This document shows, one piece after another, positions 28,441-38,417 of a DNA stretch of 64,000 nt. Below the pieces are notes generated by a model that was not told where the DNA came from, ran no database searches, and saw only the letters and a program-made list of their open reading frames with translations. The position numbers were made by a program, and so were the translations under genes. Every line of letters starts with the position of its first letter. The stretch's first letter is position 1. Source of the DNA: JAPOXR01 sp963662395 (GTDB lineage: Bacteria > Pseudomonadota > Alphaproteobacteria > Rhodobacterales > Rhodobacteraceae); NCBI GenBank assembly GCA_963662395.1, contig OY759511.1:1364001-1428000 (forward strand). The letters run 5' to 3'.

Positions 28441-29363
28441 AGACCTCGGAAAGGCATCGCATGGGACGCAAGCTTGGCACAGGCGGGCGCAGCGCAAAAT
28501 CGGGGCGCAACGGCGGTGGTATTGCCCAGCTCGCGCGCCGTCAGGTCATCAACACCTATCAACCGATTGAACTGGCGGACCCCGACCAAATCCAGCAATT
28601 ACACGACACCTCGATGCGTATTCTATCCGAGCTTGGGATCCGAGTGATGAGCGATCGGGTGATGGCCCTTTTCGAAGCTGCGGGGGCCAGGGTGGATCGG
28701 GGCACGTCGATCACCCGGCTGGACGAGAGCATCGTCATGGAAGCGGTCGGCAAGGCTCCGGGCCAATTCACCCTAACCGGTCGCAACGCCGATAAACGCC
28801 TGACCATCGGCGGCAACAACATCTGTTTCGGTCTGGTTGCGGGCCCACCCAACGTGCACGACAGGGTCAATGGCCGCCGCGATGGCAATCTGGCGGATTA
28901 CCAGAACTTCATCCGATTGGCGCATCATTTCAATGCAATCGATTTTATCGGCAATCAGGTCATTTCGCCCATGGAGTTGCCCGCGAACAACCGTCATCTG
29001 GACACTTACTTCGCAAATCTGACGCTGTCCGACCTGTCCTTCCATTGCACGGGTATCGGACGCGGCCGCGCGCTGGACGGTATCCGGATGATGGCGATCA
29101 CCCGTGGCATGAGCGTTGAAGAGATGGCATCTGATCCCGGCGTCATCACCATCATCTCGGTCAACTCGCCGCGCCTTTTTGACGATGCGATGGCCGAGGG
29201 GTTGATCGCAATGGCCGAACACGGCCAGCCGGTTACGGTAACGCCCTTCACGCTGATGGGCGCGATGACACCGGTCACCCTGGCCGCCGCTCTCGCCCAG
29301 CAGAATGCCGAGGCGCTGTTTGGCATTGCGCTGACCCAGCTTGTCAATCCCGGCGTACCCGTC

Positions 29364-31159
29364 GGGTGTAACCCAGTTTTGTTGTCTGGGCTGATTTCAG
29401 CCCGCCTTGTTCTGCTCCGACAGGCAGCTCCGGTACCGGACGCCCGCCGCCTGCACCCTGCACGAATCACCGCTCCTGCGCCTTCGGGTCGCACTGCCGC
29501 CTCCATTGTCCCTGAAAGGGCGCAGCCGCCACGGCCGGGACGACCGGGGAACACGGTCGCCTGCCCGCCGGCGGACCGGGCAGCAGGGAGCAGGAGAGGC
29601 AGGCATGGAACGACAGGATGACAGGACGGATTGCCGCGACCCGGACGCGGCCCCGCATCCGGCCAGACTGCCGACGAAGGATGCCAGGCTGCATCCGCCG
29701 GTCATCCGCACCCGCAGTGGCGGCTACACCGCCTGCTGGCGTGACGGCAGGGAGGTCCGACGGCGGGAGATCACCGCCGGTGAATTGCCCGAATCCGGCC
29801 GGACCTGCCGCGCTCATGGCCGATGTCGGGACCCGGCATGCCGGGCTGTTGCCGAAGCTGGTCGGGCCGGCCAGCCGGAAGGGTGCCGACATCGACAGCA
29901 TCGAGCGGGCGCTCGGGGACGGCGCCCCGGGGTAATGGCGGCGTCGGCCTCAAGGTCATTCTCGAACATGTGGACTCCACCCTCAAGGCACCCGAATGCA
30001 GGCATTGCGGCAGGAAGATGGTCCGCCACCGCCGGGCTGCCAAGACCTTCACCACCCGGCTCGGTGATGTCGAGATCATCCGCACCTGTTTCCTCTGCCG
30101 GGATTGCGGGGGCGGCTTCTACCTCCTGGACCGCATGATCGGCGCCGAGGGCGACAACTGCACGGCAGGGGCAACCAGTATCATGGCCGAGGCCGCCGCC
30201 ATCTGCAGCTACGCCCCGGCCACCGGCCTGCTCGGGAACCTTGCCGGGGTCCTGGTCTCGCCATCCGCATTGCCGCGCCGCGCCGGCACAATCGGCAACA
30301 AGGTCGAGCAATTCGAGCGGGTGATCGTGGAAGGGGCGGTGCCGGCGGCCAGTCGGCAATATCTTGCCATGGACGGCACCGGGGTGCCGATGCGCCAAGA
30401 GGAGACGAAAGGCATCCGCGGCAAGCAGGAGGATGGAAGCTCGAAGACCCGGGAGGCGAAGGTGGTGATCGCCCATACCGCCCAAGGGCGGAGCCCAAAG
30501 ACCGGCGGGATCACGAAGGACAGGGGCAGCGAGGCTGTCAGCGCCGCCATCGGCGGCGTGAGCGCCCGTTCCGACTTTGCCGCCCGCCTCGAACGGCTGA
30601 TACATCGCACCGGGCCCGGCGATGCCGAGGAGGTCGTCGTGCTCCCGGACGGGGCGGCGTGGATCGTCAATGTCTGCCGGGAGATGCTGCCCGGGCCGGG
30701 GGTCACCCATGTGCCGGATCCGCGGCACGCGCCGGACCATGCCGGCGACGCCCTCAAGGTGCCGGTTGCGGACCAGAGCGAGCGGAAGGCGCATCGAGGA
30801 AATCAGGGACGAACCGAAGGCCGGGCGCGTGCACGAGGTCATTGCCTGGCTTGAGCCATTCCGGGACCGGGGCAAGGATGTGGCTGCCTGCATCGACTGC
30901 TACCGGAACAACCAGGACCGCATGCACGAGGGCCAGTATGTCAGGAGAGGCATGCAGGTCGGCTCCGGCGTGGTCGAAAGCCCGGGCCGACAGCTTGTCG
31001 GCAAGCGCCTCGAGCAGCCGGGGAGCCACCGGACCCAGGCCGGTGCCGATCACCTCACGGCCATCAAGGCATGCCTGCACGAAAACTGGTGGGCCGACTG
31101 CCTGGACCGGAACGCAAACCGGGTCCTGGCGGCGTAAACAACAAGAGTGGGTTACACCC
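29364..31159 (+). mobile_element. ISKra4-family insertion sequence inside mttB-type gene
   Basis: A 1,796-bp element. Left end GGGTGTAACCCAGTTTTGTTGT and right end, read inward, GGGTGTAACCCACTCTTGTTGT match at 19 of 22 positions. The target duplication GTACCCGTC is at 29355-29363 and 31160-31168. The transposase is on the plus strand. Ends and duplication are intact, so the element moved here as a unit. Confidence 0.92.
29605..31137 (+). pseudogene. ISKra4-family transposase, frameshifted
   Basis: The product is spread over at least three frames. The N-terminal part (from about 29605, MERQDDRTD) is poorly conserved. From about 29940 the frame reads VDSTLKAPECRHCGRKMVRHRR, a zinc-ribbon pair, then FTTRLGDVEIIRTCFLCRDCGGGFYLLD, the ISKra4 N-terminal signature, and QYLAMDGTGVPMRQEE, the first catalytic Asp. 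The C-terminal part is in another frame: IEEIRDEPKAGRVHEVIAWL, then MQVGSGVVESPGRQLVGKRL with the catalytic Glu. A frameshift near 30795 separates them. It is probably inactive, so another copy may have mobilised this one. Confidence 0.82.
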
Positions 31160-31865
31160 GTACCCGTCATGTACGGGGCGTTTACGTCGAATGTGGACAT
31201 GCGGTCGGGCGCTCCCGCCTTTGGCACGCCCGAAAACACCAAGGCCAACATGATCGCCGGCCAGCTGGCGCGGCATTATGGCTTGCCCTACCGAACCTCG
31301 AATGCCAACGCCTCGAATGCCGTCGACCTTCAGGCCGCCTATGAGACCGGGATGTCCACATGGGGTGCCGTCATGGGCGGCGGCAACATGGTCTATCATG
31401 CGGCGGGCTGGCTGGAAGGCGGGCTGACGGCCTCTTACGAAAAACTCATCCTCGACGTCGAGATCATCCAGAATATGACGGAATTCCTGTGCCCGGTTTC
31501 CTTTTCTGAGGACGATCTTGGATTCGAGGCGATCAAGTCGGTTCAAACCGGCGGCCATTTCTTCGGCGCGCAGCACACGATGGAACGATATGAAACCGCG
31601 TTCTATCGACCGATGCTGTCAGATTGGACCAACTATGAGAGATGGGAGGCCGCCGGCGCGCAAGAGGCAGTCGAACGTTCGACGCTGTTATGGCAAAAGG
31701 CGCTGGAGGAATATCAGGAGCCATCTCTGGACGATGCCGTGCGCGAAGAGCTCGAAGCATATATGGCGAAACGAAAAGAGCAGATTGGCACGGATGATCC
31801 CTAGCGCGGCGGCTCGAGGGCCCTGATTCTGCGCGTGGGCATCTTCGAAAGCCCGCATCAAGCCA

Positions 31866-33077
31866 TCACCTCCACGTTTCGTCCATAGGATAGGTGGACA
31901 GCGCCTCGCTGCCGGATTCCGTGATAAGAACCTGTTCTTCAAGTTTCACGCCGTCAGGGCCTCCGACCTCGCCTACATAGCTTTCGATGCTAACCGTCAT
32001 GCCCGGCTGCAAAACCGAGTTCTTCACGCCCCGATGTGCGAATTTTGCGGGCACGGCAACCGGATGCTCGTCACCCAAACCGACACCGTGGATCAGGCCC
32101 AGATATTCCTGGTGCACAAACTTCTCGGGCATCCGAAACGATAGTTCCGAAATCTCTGTCGTTGAGACACCGGGCCGCAGTAACGCGCGGTTGTGTTCGA
32201 TCTGGTCCTTGGAGACCGAAAGCAATTCGCGCTGCCTGTCCGTCGGTCTTGTTTCCCCACAGATCCAGGCACGTGAGATGTCACAAACATATCCGTAGGG
32301 ACCTACCAGATCGGTGTCGAAGCTGACAATCTCGCCCTCTTTCAACGGCTTTGGACCGCATTCCTGGTACCACGGGTTGGTCCGTTGGCCCGAACAAAGA
32401 AGTCGGGTCATGATCCATTCGCCGCCAAGTTCGATATTTGCCTGATGCAGCAGCGACCAGAGTGCGTTTTCCGTCATACCGGGCCGAAACGCCGCGCGCA
32501 TTCGGCGCACGCCTTCTTCGCAAGCCGCAACCGCGATGCACATTGCGGCAATTTCGTCAACGGACTTGATCAGGCGCGCTTGCTCAGCAAGCGCCATCCC
32601 GTTTTCGATTACCAACCCTTCTGCCACGAGGCTGAATGTTCCAATGGTATCGACGCGGTCTACGGCAATCCGCCGGTTGCCGCCCCCGTGCAAGCGGATC
32701 TCTTCGGCAATCTCGGCGGCGAATTCCTTTGCTTTTGCGACGCACTGATCGCCGGCCGCAAAGTGGAACCAGGGCGTGCCGACGCGGATGTCAGTAATCA
32801 GCGGTAAGTCCTCGGCCAAATGCTCCGCCCCGTCGAACTCCCATAAGATTATGGGCCCGTTTGCCGCCACGAGGACGTAGCGCGCGGGATTGTGCAGCGT
32901 CCAGACCTGCATGTTGGTGCAATCGACGGCGTAGCGGATGTTCACCGGATCGAACAAAAGCGCTGCCGTGATATCGCAGCGGTTCAATTCCTGCCGAAGG
33001 CGACCCAGCCGATACGCGCGCATCGCGTCGAGGTTCACGGAGGGTTCTGCGGTTTTGGTGTTGGGTTGAACTTTCAC
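31866..33077 (-). CDS. M24-family metalloenzyme resembling DMSP lyase DddP
   Basis: A 403-aa pita-bread-fold protein related to Xaa-Pro aminopeptidases. All metal-site segments are present: SFDTDLVGPYGYVCDISRAW (two Asp), GLIHGVGLGDEHP (His), TVSIESYVGE (Glu) and VKLEEQVLIT (Glu). The N-terminal run FDPVNIRYAVDCTNMQVWTLHNPARYVLV and the segment LLCSGQRTNPWYQECGPKP resemble what I recall of DddP, the M24 enzyme that cleaves dimethylsulfoniopropionate, more than ordinary peptidases. I placed the start at the GTG at 33077, which follows AAGGATC; an ATG lies 48 bp upstream. A neighbour encodes a methyltransferase for methylated amines, so a methylated osmolyte is a plausible substrate. Identity as a true DMSP lyase is unproven. 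Confidence 0.8.
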   Translation of the reverse strand: MKVQPNTKTAEPSVNLDAMRAYRLGRLRQELNRCDITAALLFDPVNIRYAVDCTNMQVWTLHNPARYVLVAANGPIILWEFDGAEHLAEDLPLITDIRVGTPWFHFAAGDQCVAKAKEFAAEIAEEIRLHGGGNRRIAVDRVDTIGTFSLVAEGLVIENGMALAEQARLIKSVDEIAAMCIAVAACEEGVRRMRAAFRPGMTENALWSLLHQANIELGGEWIMTRLLCSGQRTNPWYQECGPKPLKEGEIVSFDTDLVGPYGYVCDISRAWICGETRPTDRQRELLSVSKDQIEHNRALLRPGVSTTEISELSFRMPEKFVHQEYLGLIHGVGLGDEHPVAVPAKFAHRGVKNSVLQPGMTVSIESYVGEVGGPDGVKLEEQVLITESGSEALSTYPMDETWR

Positions 33078-33407
33078 GATCGATCCTTGTTCGGGGCCGC
33101 GGTGACTCCGCCCACAATGAGGCATTCAGCGGCGATAGAGCTGTCCCAAGCTTATCTGATTGACGCGCCATCTGGCCGCCCGGCCGCAGGCAGCTTGTCC
33201 CAAACAAGACGTTTTGACCATGTAAATCTTGGTGCTCGCCCATATGACGCTGCGGGACAGGCACGTCCTGAGATCGAGCTTTGATGAATGCGGCCACGGG
33301 GATCAATTTCCTGTTGTTTCCGGGTTAGCTGACAAATTTCGCCTGTGACACGGTTTCGTGTAGTATCGCGATGCGCTTATCAGAACGCTCAGAAGGAACA
33401 GTCGGAT

Positions 33408-34163
33408 ATGAATGGGAAGCTATTGCAGAACCGGGTAGCGATTGTCACCGGCGGTGGCAGCGGGATCGGGCAGGCCATCTGCAACGCATTCGCACAAGAA
33501 GGCGCGACCGTCGCCGTACTGGATGTTGCGGGCGAAGCGGCACAGGCGGTGGCGACCTCCAACGATGGCCTCGCCATCACACTGGACGTCTCGGATGCCA
33601 GCGCCTGTGCCGACGCGGTCAGCAAGGTTGCGAGTAAACTGGGGTGCCCTACTGTGCTGGTTTGCTCGGCTGCCTATTTCGCAAAGCGCGTTCCTCTCGC
33701 TGACGTGGCCGACGACGTCTGGGAAAAGACGCTGAATGTAAATATCAGCGGGCACTTCAACATGTCCAAACAATGCATTCCACACATGATCGAAGCTGGT
33801 GGCGGTTCGATCGTTCATATCTCGTCGATCATGGCGCAGGTCGCGAATTTCGGGCAGACCGCATATTGCACGACCAAGGGTGCACTCACGATGCTCTCCA
33901 AAGGCATCGCGCTGGACTACGCCGAAGACGGCATCCGGTCCAACACATTGATGCCGGGCGGCATTGCCACAAAAGGCATGGCTGACCTCTATGGCGGCGA
34001 CATTGATCGAGCCGAAGCCGAATGGGGTGCGGTGATGCATCCGCTGGGGCGCTTGGGACGTGTTGATGAAATCGCTGATGCCGCGGTGTTTCTGGCAAGC
34101 AACAGATCCAGCTTTATCACCGGTATCGACCTGCCAGTCGAAGGCGGCTATTCTATTCGGTGA
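33408..34163 (+). CDS. SDR-family oxidoreductase
   Basis: Classical short-chain dehydrogenase of 251 aa. Cofactor loop TGGGSGIG near residue 14; the usual NNAG-type motif is replaced by VCSAAYF; catalytic Ser in IVHISSIMA; Tyr-Lys as YCTTKGA; C-terminal ITGIDLPVEGGYS. The start at 33408 follows AAGGAAC, and an in-frame upstream ATG at 33345 lacks a good site. It is transcribed divergently from the DddP-like gene with about 330 bp between. It would oxidise or reduce an alcohol/keto intermediate. It is the last intact gene of the first catabolic island. Confidence 0.88.
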   Translation: MNGKLLQNRVAIVTGGGSGIGQAICNAFAQEGATVAVLDVAGEAAQAVATSNDGLAITLDVSDASACADAVSKVASKLGCPTVLVCSAAYFAKRVPLADVADDVWEKTLNVNISGHFNMSKQCIPHMIEAGGGSIVHISSIMAQVANFGQTAYCTTKGALTMLSKGIALDYAEDGIRSNTLMPGGIATKGMADLYGGDIDRAEAEWGAVMHPLGRLGRVDEIADAAVFLASNRSSFITGIDLPVEGGYSIR

Positions 34164-34390
34164 ACTTGGAACCCCAAGGCGTGGATGTGTGTTGTAAAAG
34201 GAAACTGGCTTGGGCGTGCTGGAGCGATTTTCTGACGTAGCACGATGACCAATCGCAGTTCTTCTCGTTACTTCAAGTCGAGTCCCAATTCATCCGCTGG
34301 GGTGCACGCGATCCTCTGACCGCAGAGCTGGAGTTTGCGGCAGAAGACGATCTTCCGCATGCGCCTGAGGTGTTGAGGCCGTGGGTGAGC

Positions 34391-34622
34391 CTACCGTTTT
34401 GCCTGATCCGTGTGACGCTTTTCGACAACCCGGGACCTGATCTCGCGCGGGGTCGGTCCTTCGGATTTCTTCAGCGTCTTCGCTTGGTGTGCCCCATCAA
34501 CAAATCCCGTTGAGTGAGCAATTTCAGTGACTGCCAACCTTGTCTGCGACAGCAGATCAAGAGCCCTGTCAAGTCGGATGGTCAGGTAGGCAGAAATTCC
34601 AATTTTGCATTGATGTCTTGAC
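34391..34622 (-). pseudogene. AraC-family regulator, C-terminal remnant
   Basis: The minus strand reads CKIGISAYLTIRLDRALDLL, then SQTRLAVTEIAHSTGFVDGAHQ, AKTLKKSEGPTPREIRSR and a TAG at 34391. This is the second helix-turn-helix and tail of an AraC-type activator, including the IAxxxGFxDxxHxxKxFKxxxGxTPxxxR pattern. The N-terminal part is absent; upstream sequence is unrelated. It is too short for a normal gene-calling threshold. It is a second lost AraC regulator next to this island. Confidence 0.75.
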
Positions 34623-35113
34623 TTTCAGCTGTGTCGGGGGGCTTGTGTGGCCGGCACAGGTTGCTGGCGGTGCCTCACGGAGGCTGCTCCGGAAGCGCGT
34701 CGGTGGTGATGGTCACGAGGAACTGGTCACAGTTCTGGAAGACGACATGATTGACCAGGATCTTCAGCTGGTCCGGCATCTGGTAGCGGGCAACCCATCT
34801 CCTGCGTGCCGCCTTCCACCGGGTGCAGACCATCTGGATGGCCGAAGTTGTGCCCAAGATGGTAGAGTTTCTTAGGATGCCCATCTCGTTCCATTAACAT
34901 GGTTTTTCGGGCACGATACTTCCGATTTACAAGGTTGACTCCCGGAAATTCCGGCATCCGGCCAGAAATTCGGATGCAGGATGCGCAGGCAGCACAGCCC
35001 GGCCACCATGCTCTGCATTGGGCCTGAAGCTGCCACCCTTTTCGGGTTCGGGGCCGGTTCTTGCCAGCTTGCCGGCTGCGCTGCAGGAATGCAGCGGCGG
35101 TCCGGAGCCGGAT
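34623..35113. other. Unassigned spacer
   Basis: About 490 bp without a recognisable gene. A 69-codon minus-strand frame (34884-34675) and an overlapping plus-strand frame have no known motif. The stretch marks a change from the lower-GC island to the higher-GC region downstream, and may hold mobile-element debris. Confidence 0.4.
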
Positions 35114-36775
35114 TCAGCGGTCGCTTTCCCGCCAGCAGGGGTTGATCCAGGGTTCGGACTCGTCCCGGGGCAGCGGCGGCTTGCCGAGGATGTGATCGGC
35201 GGCCTTCTCGCCGACCATGATCGACGGTCCATTCAGATTGCCATTGGTGATCCGGGGAAAGATCGAACTGTCGACGACACGCAGGCCTTCAACCCCGATG
35301 ACCCGGCATTGATGATCGACCACCGCCTGGCTGTCGGAGGCACTGCCCATCCTGCAGGTACCGCAGGGATGGTATGAACTCTCGGCGGTCTCGCGCACAT
35401 ATTCATCGAGTTCGTCATCCGACTGGCAGTTGCCTCCGGGCGCAATCTCGTCGCCGGCAAAATCGGCAAGCGCCGGTTGCGAGAAGATCTCCCGGGTCAG
35501 TCTTATGCAATGGCGGAAATCGATCCAGTCCTGCGGATCCGACATGTAGTTGAAACGGATGACCGGCGGGTCGTCCGGGTCCGGGCTCTTCAGGGTCACG
35601 CTCCCCCGGGATGGCGACCGCATCGGGCCGACATGGGCCTGGAAACTGTGGCTGCCGGCACTCGACTTCCCGTCATAGCGGGCGGCGATCGGCAGGAAGT
35701 GGTACTGGATGTCCGGATACTCGACTCCCGGCTTCGAGCGCAGGAAGGCGGCGCTCTCGAAATGGTTCGATGCACCGATACCGGACTTGAACAGCAGCCA
35801 GCGCAGTCCGATCCTGGCCTGGTGGAAGGGCGTGAAATAGGTTCCCAGCGTGACCGGTTGCAGGCACTCCTTCTGCACCAGCACCTCGAGATGATCCTGC
35901 AGGTTGCCGCCGACACCGGGCCGGTCGGCCATGACCGGAATTCCCATCTCTCCGAGTTCGTCGGCCGGGCCGATCCCCGACAGCCTGAGCAGCTTGGGCG
36001 AATTCAGCGGCGCCGCCGAAACGATCACCTCCCGCCGGCACCGGATGGTCTCGACATTCCCGGACCGGCGGATTTCCACGCCGACCGCGCGACCATCCTC
36101 GAAAATGATCCGCCGGGCCAGCCCCCGAACGAGACGGACATTCGGCCTCCTGAGGGCCGGCTTCAGATAGGCATTCGCCGTCGACCAGCGCCGGCCCTTC
36201 CAGATCGTCTGTTCCATTGGCCCGAAGCCTTCCTGCTTCTCGCCATTGTAGTCGCTGGTCAGTTCGAATCCGGCCTGCATTCCGGCCTGCTCGAAGGCGG
36301 CAAAGAGCGGTATCGTCCTGCTGCCGCGCTGGACATGCAGCGGCCCGCTCCTGCCGCGCCAGGCAGGGTCGCCGCCGTGACCGCCATCGTCCCAGCATTC
36401 CATGCGCCGGAAATACGGCAACACGTCGGCATAGGACCAGCCGGCGGCCCCGGCCTGGACCCAGTGGTCGTAATCCCTGGCATGACCGCGGACATAGACC
36501 ATGCCGTTGATTGATGACGAGCCGCCGATGACCTTGCCGCGGGGCGTTGCCAGGCGGCGCCCGTTCAGATTGGGCTCGGGTTGCGACGTGAAGCCCCAGT
36601 CATATCGCGACATGTTCATGGGATAGGACAGGGCTGCCGGCATCTGGATGAACGGGCCGATATCCGTGCCGCCAAATTCGATGACCAGGACCTTGACGGC
36701 CGGATCTTCCGACAACCGGCTGACAAGCACCGATCCGGCACTCCCCGACCCCACGATGACGAAATCTGCTTCCAT
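35114..36775 (-). CDS. GMC oxidoreductase (choline dehydrogenase-like)
   Basis: FAD-dependent alcohol oxidase/dehydrogenase. The dinucleotide motif VIVGSGSAGSVLVSRLSED starts at residue 6, GMC signature 1 is PRGKVIGGSSSINGMVYVRG, and signature 2 is SAAPLNSPKLLRLSGIG. The catalytic His and Asn appear in SSYHPCGTCRMG and in GNLNGPSIMVGEKAAD. The start at 36775 (MEADFVIVG) gives 553 aa, the usual length for BetA-type enzymes; upstream codons in the same frame overlap the sulfatase gene and are not expected. It lies 8 bp after the choline-sulfatase gene, so choline released by that enzyme is the likely substrate, giving betaine aldehyde and glycine betaine. Confidence 0.88.
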   Translation of the reverse strand: MEADFVIVGSGSAGSVLVSRLSEDPAVKVLVIEFGGTDIGPFIQMPAALSYPMNMSRYDWGFTSQPEPNLNGRRLATPRGKVIGGSSSINGMVYVRGHARDYDHWVQAGAAGWSYADVLPYFRRMECWDDGGHGGDPAWRGRSGPLHVQRGSRTIPLFAAFEQAGMQAGFELTSDYNGEKQEGFGPMEQTIWKGRRWSTANAYLKPALRRPNVRLVRGLARRIIFEDGRAVGVEIRRSGNVETIRCRREVIVSAAPLNSPKLLRLSGIGPADELGEMGIPVMADRPGVGGNLQDHLEVLVQKECLQPVTLGTYFTPFHQARIGLRWLLFKSGIGASNHFESAAFLRSKPGVEYPDIQYHFLPIAARYDGKSSAGSHSFQAHVGPMRSPSRGSVTLKSPDPDDPPVIRFNYMSDPQDWIDFRHCIRLTREIFSQPALADFAGDEIAPGGNCQSDDELDEYVRETAESSYHPCGTCRMGSASDSQAVVDHQCRVIGVEGLRVVDSSIFPRITNGNLNGPSIMVGEKAADHILGKPPLPRDESEPWINPCWRESDR

Positions 36776-36783
36776 CTCTTCCA

Positions 36784-38319
36784 CTACTCCTCGAGGCTGC
36801 AACCTGCGGTCGGACGTGGATACCGGGTACTCTCCTCGAGGTGGTTGAGACTCATGTGGTTGCGCATGTAGCGCTCGGATGCCTTTTGCAGTGGCTGGTA
36901 GTCCCAGGGATAGTAATGCCCGTTGCGAAGCGCGCCGTAGACCAGGAGCCGGCTGGCCTGGGACAGCCTCACCGCCGAGTCGAATTCCTCGAGGTGCCAC
37001 TCCCTAGTCACGATCTCCTCCAGACGCCGCTCCACGGCGTCGCATTCCTCCCTGCCGGCAAGATTGTCCAACTCGCGGGGATCGCGTTCGAGATCGAACA
37101 ATTGCGGCGGATCAATGTCGCAGTGGACGTATTTCCACCGCCCGTCACGAACGCCGACCAGCGGCGCATGGGAGGCTTCGGCCGCGTATTCGAGCAGCAC
37201 TGGCCGGCCTTCAGCCCGTCCATCCATGGCCGGAACCAGTGACCGGCCATCGTTCCACTGGTCGAATTCGTCACTTTCGATTCCAGCCAGTTCGGCCAGG
37301 GTCGACGCCATGTCGATGATGCTGACCGGATTCTCGACCAGCCCCGGCTCGAGCCCGTCGGCGGCGATCATCAGCGGTACCCGCGCCGAACCTTCGAAGA
37401 AGGTCATCTTGAACCAGAGTCCCCGCTCGCCGAGCATGTCGCCATGGTCGGACAGGAAAATCACCGCGGTCCGGTCCGACTGTTCCATCGCCTCCACGGC
37501 GGCAAGGACATCGCCGATCTTCTCGTCGATATAGGAGATGTTGGCGAAATAGCCGCGCCGTGACCGGGCAATATCGGTCTCCGTCAACTGGTAGCTTCGC
37601 CAGTCATTGGCATCGAAGATGCGCCGGGAGTGTGGATCATGTTGCTCGTGGGAAATGGCCGCCACCTCCGGCAGCAGATGCTCGCAGGATTGGTAGAGTT
37701 CCCACTGGCGGCGGCGCGCAACATAAGGGTCATGCGGATGGGTGAAGCTGACCACCATCATCCAGGGCTCTTCATCACCCCGGGCGAATTCACGAACCTT
37801 GCGCACCGCGTGGTAGGCCACCTCGTCATCATATTCGAGCTGGTTGGTGGTTTCGGCAATCCCGGCCGTCTTCACGCTCCCCAGATTGTGATACCACCAG
37901 TCGATCCGCTCACCGGGATGGCGCCAATCCGGCGTCCAACCGAAATCGGCCGGATAGATGTCGGTGGTCAGGCGCTCCTCGAACCCGTGCAGCTGATCGG
38001 CGCCGACGAAATGCATCTTGCCTGACAGGCAGGTCCGATAGCCGGCGGCCCGGAAAAGATGGGCAAAGGTCGGGATGTCGCTCCTGAATTCCGATGCATT
38101 GTCGAAGATCCCCATGCGCGATGGCAGCCGGCCCGACATGAAGCCGGCCCGGGACGGCGCACAGAGCGGAAATGGCGCATAGGCATTGGCAAATCGAACC
38201 GACGATTCGGCAATTCTCTTCAAGTTGGGAGCATGAAGCCATTCAGCCGGGCCGTCCGGAAACAACGTGCCGGCCAGCTGATCCACCATGAATACCAGGA
38301 AATTCGTTTTGCCTGCCAT
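36784..38319 (-). CDS. betC: Choline-sulfatase (BetC-like)
   Basis: Sulfatase of 511 aa that hydrolyses choline-O-sulfate to choline and sulfate. The formylglycine signature is CAPSRAGFMSGR near residue 53. Further metal or active-site segments are FMVDQLAG near the start, SFTHPHDPY, and FLSDHGDMLGERGLWFK. The C-terminal domain (SRLLVYGALRNGHYYPWDYQP, then SERYMRNHMSLNHLE) is characteristic of choline sulfatases rather than other arylsulfatases. The start at 38319 follows GGAGGGA. It has no signal peptide, so it is cytosolic as expected. It forms an operon with the GMC dehydrogenase downstream. Confidence 0.9.
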   Translation of the reverse strand: MAGKTNFLVFMVDQLAGTLFPDGPAEWLHAPNLKRIAESSVRFANAYAPFPLCAPSRAGFMSGRLPSRMGIFDNASEFRSDIPTFAHLFRAAGYRTCLSGKMHFVGADQLHGFEERLTTDIYPADFGWTPDWRHPGERIDWWYHNLGSVKTAGIAETTNQLEYDDEVAYHAVRKVREFARGDEEPWMMVVSFTHPHDPYVARRRQWELYQSCEHLLPEVAAISHEQHDPHSRRIFDANDWRSYQLTETDIARSRRGYFANISYIDEKIGDVLAAVEAMEQSDRTAVIFLSDHGDMLGERGLWFKMTFFEGSARVPLMIAADGLEPGLVENPVSIIDMASTLAELAGIESDEFDQWNDGRSLVPAMDGRAEGRPVLLEYAAEASHAPLVGVRDGRWKYVHCDIDPPQLFDLERDPRELDNLAGREECDAVERRLEEIVTREWHLEEFDSAVRLSQASRLLVYGALRNGHYYPWDYQPLQKASERYMRNHMSLNHLEESTRYPRPTAGCSLEE

Positions 38320-38417
38320 CCCGTCCCTCCTGCCCGTCCCGAGCCATGCTTCCCGGTGCAGGTTCGCCACGCCATGACCGACGCGAAGATGCCCGATTCA
38401 CTGGTCGAAAACAACAA

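Larger units (their letters stand above)
28461..31804 (+). pseudogene. MttB-family (COG5598) methyltransferase, split by an ISKra4 element
   Basis: Homologue of trimethylamine methyltransferases, non-pyrrolysine type, whose members transfer a methyl group from a quaternary or tertiary amine to a corrinoid protein. Part 1 (28461-29363) begins MGRKLGTGG and reads through LTQLVNPGVPV. Part 2 (31160-31804) resumes VPVMYGAFTSNVDMRSGAPAFGTPE and ends EQIGTDDP. The IS occupies 29364-31159 with a 9-bp target duplication. Removing the IS and one duplicate restores NPGVPVMYGAF in frame, a 512-aa protein of normal family length. No in-frame amber codon was seen. The gene is inactive now but its flanks are undecayed, so the insertion is recent. 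No corrinoid-protein gene is in the window. Confidence 0.93.

Noticed and set aside
29401..29621. Extension of the methyltransferase frame into the IS
   Set aside because: The frame runs on by chance past the insertion point; the residues after VPV are IS sequence.
28461..31804. Pyrrolysine (amber) codon in the mttB-type gene
   Set aside because: No in-frame TAG was found before the natural stop at 31802, and the protein fits the non-pyrrolysine branch of the family.
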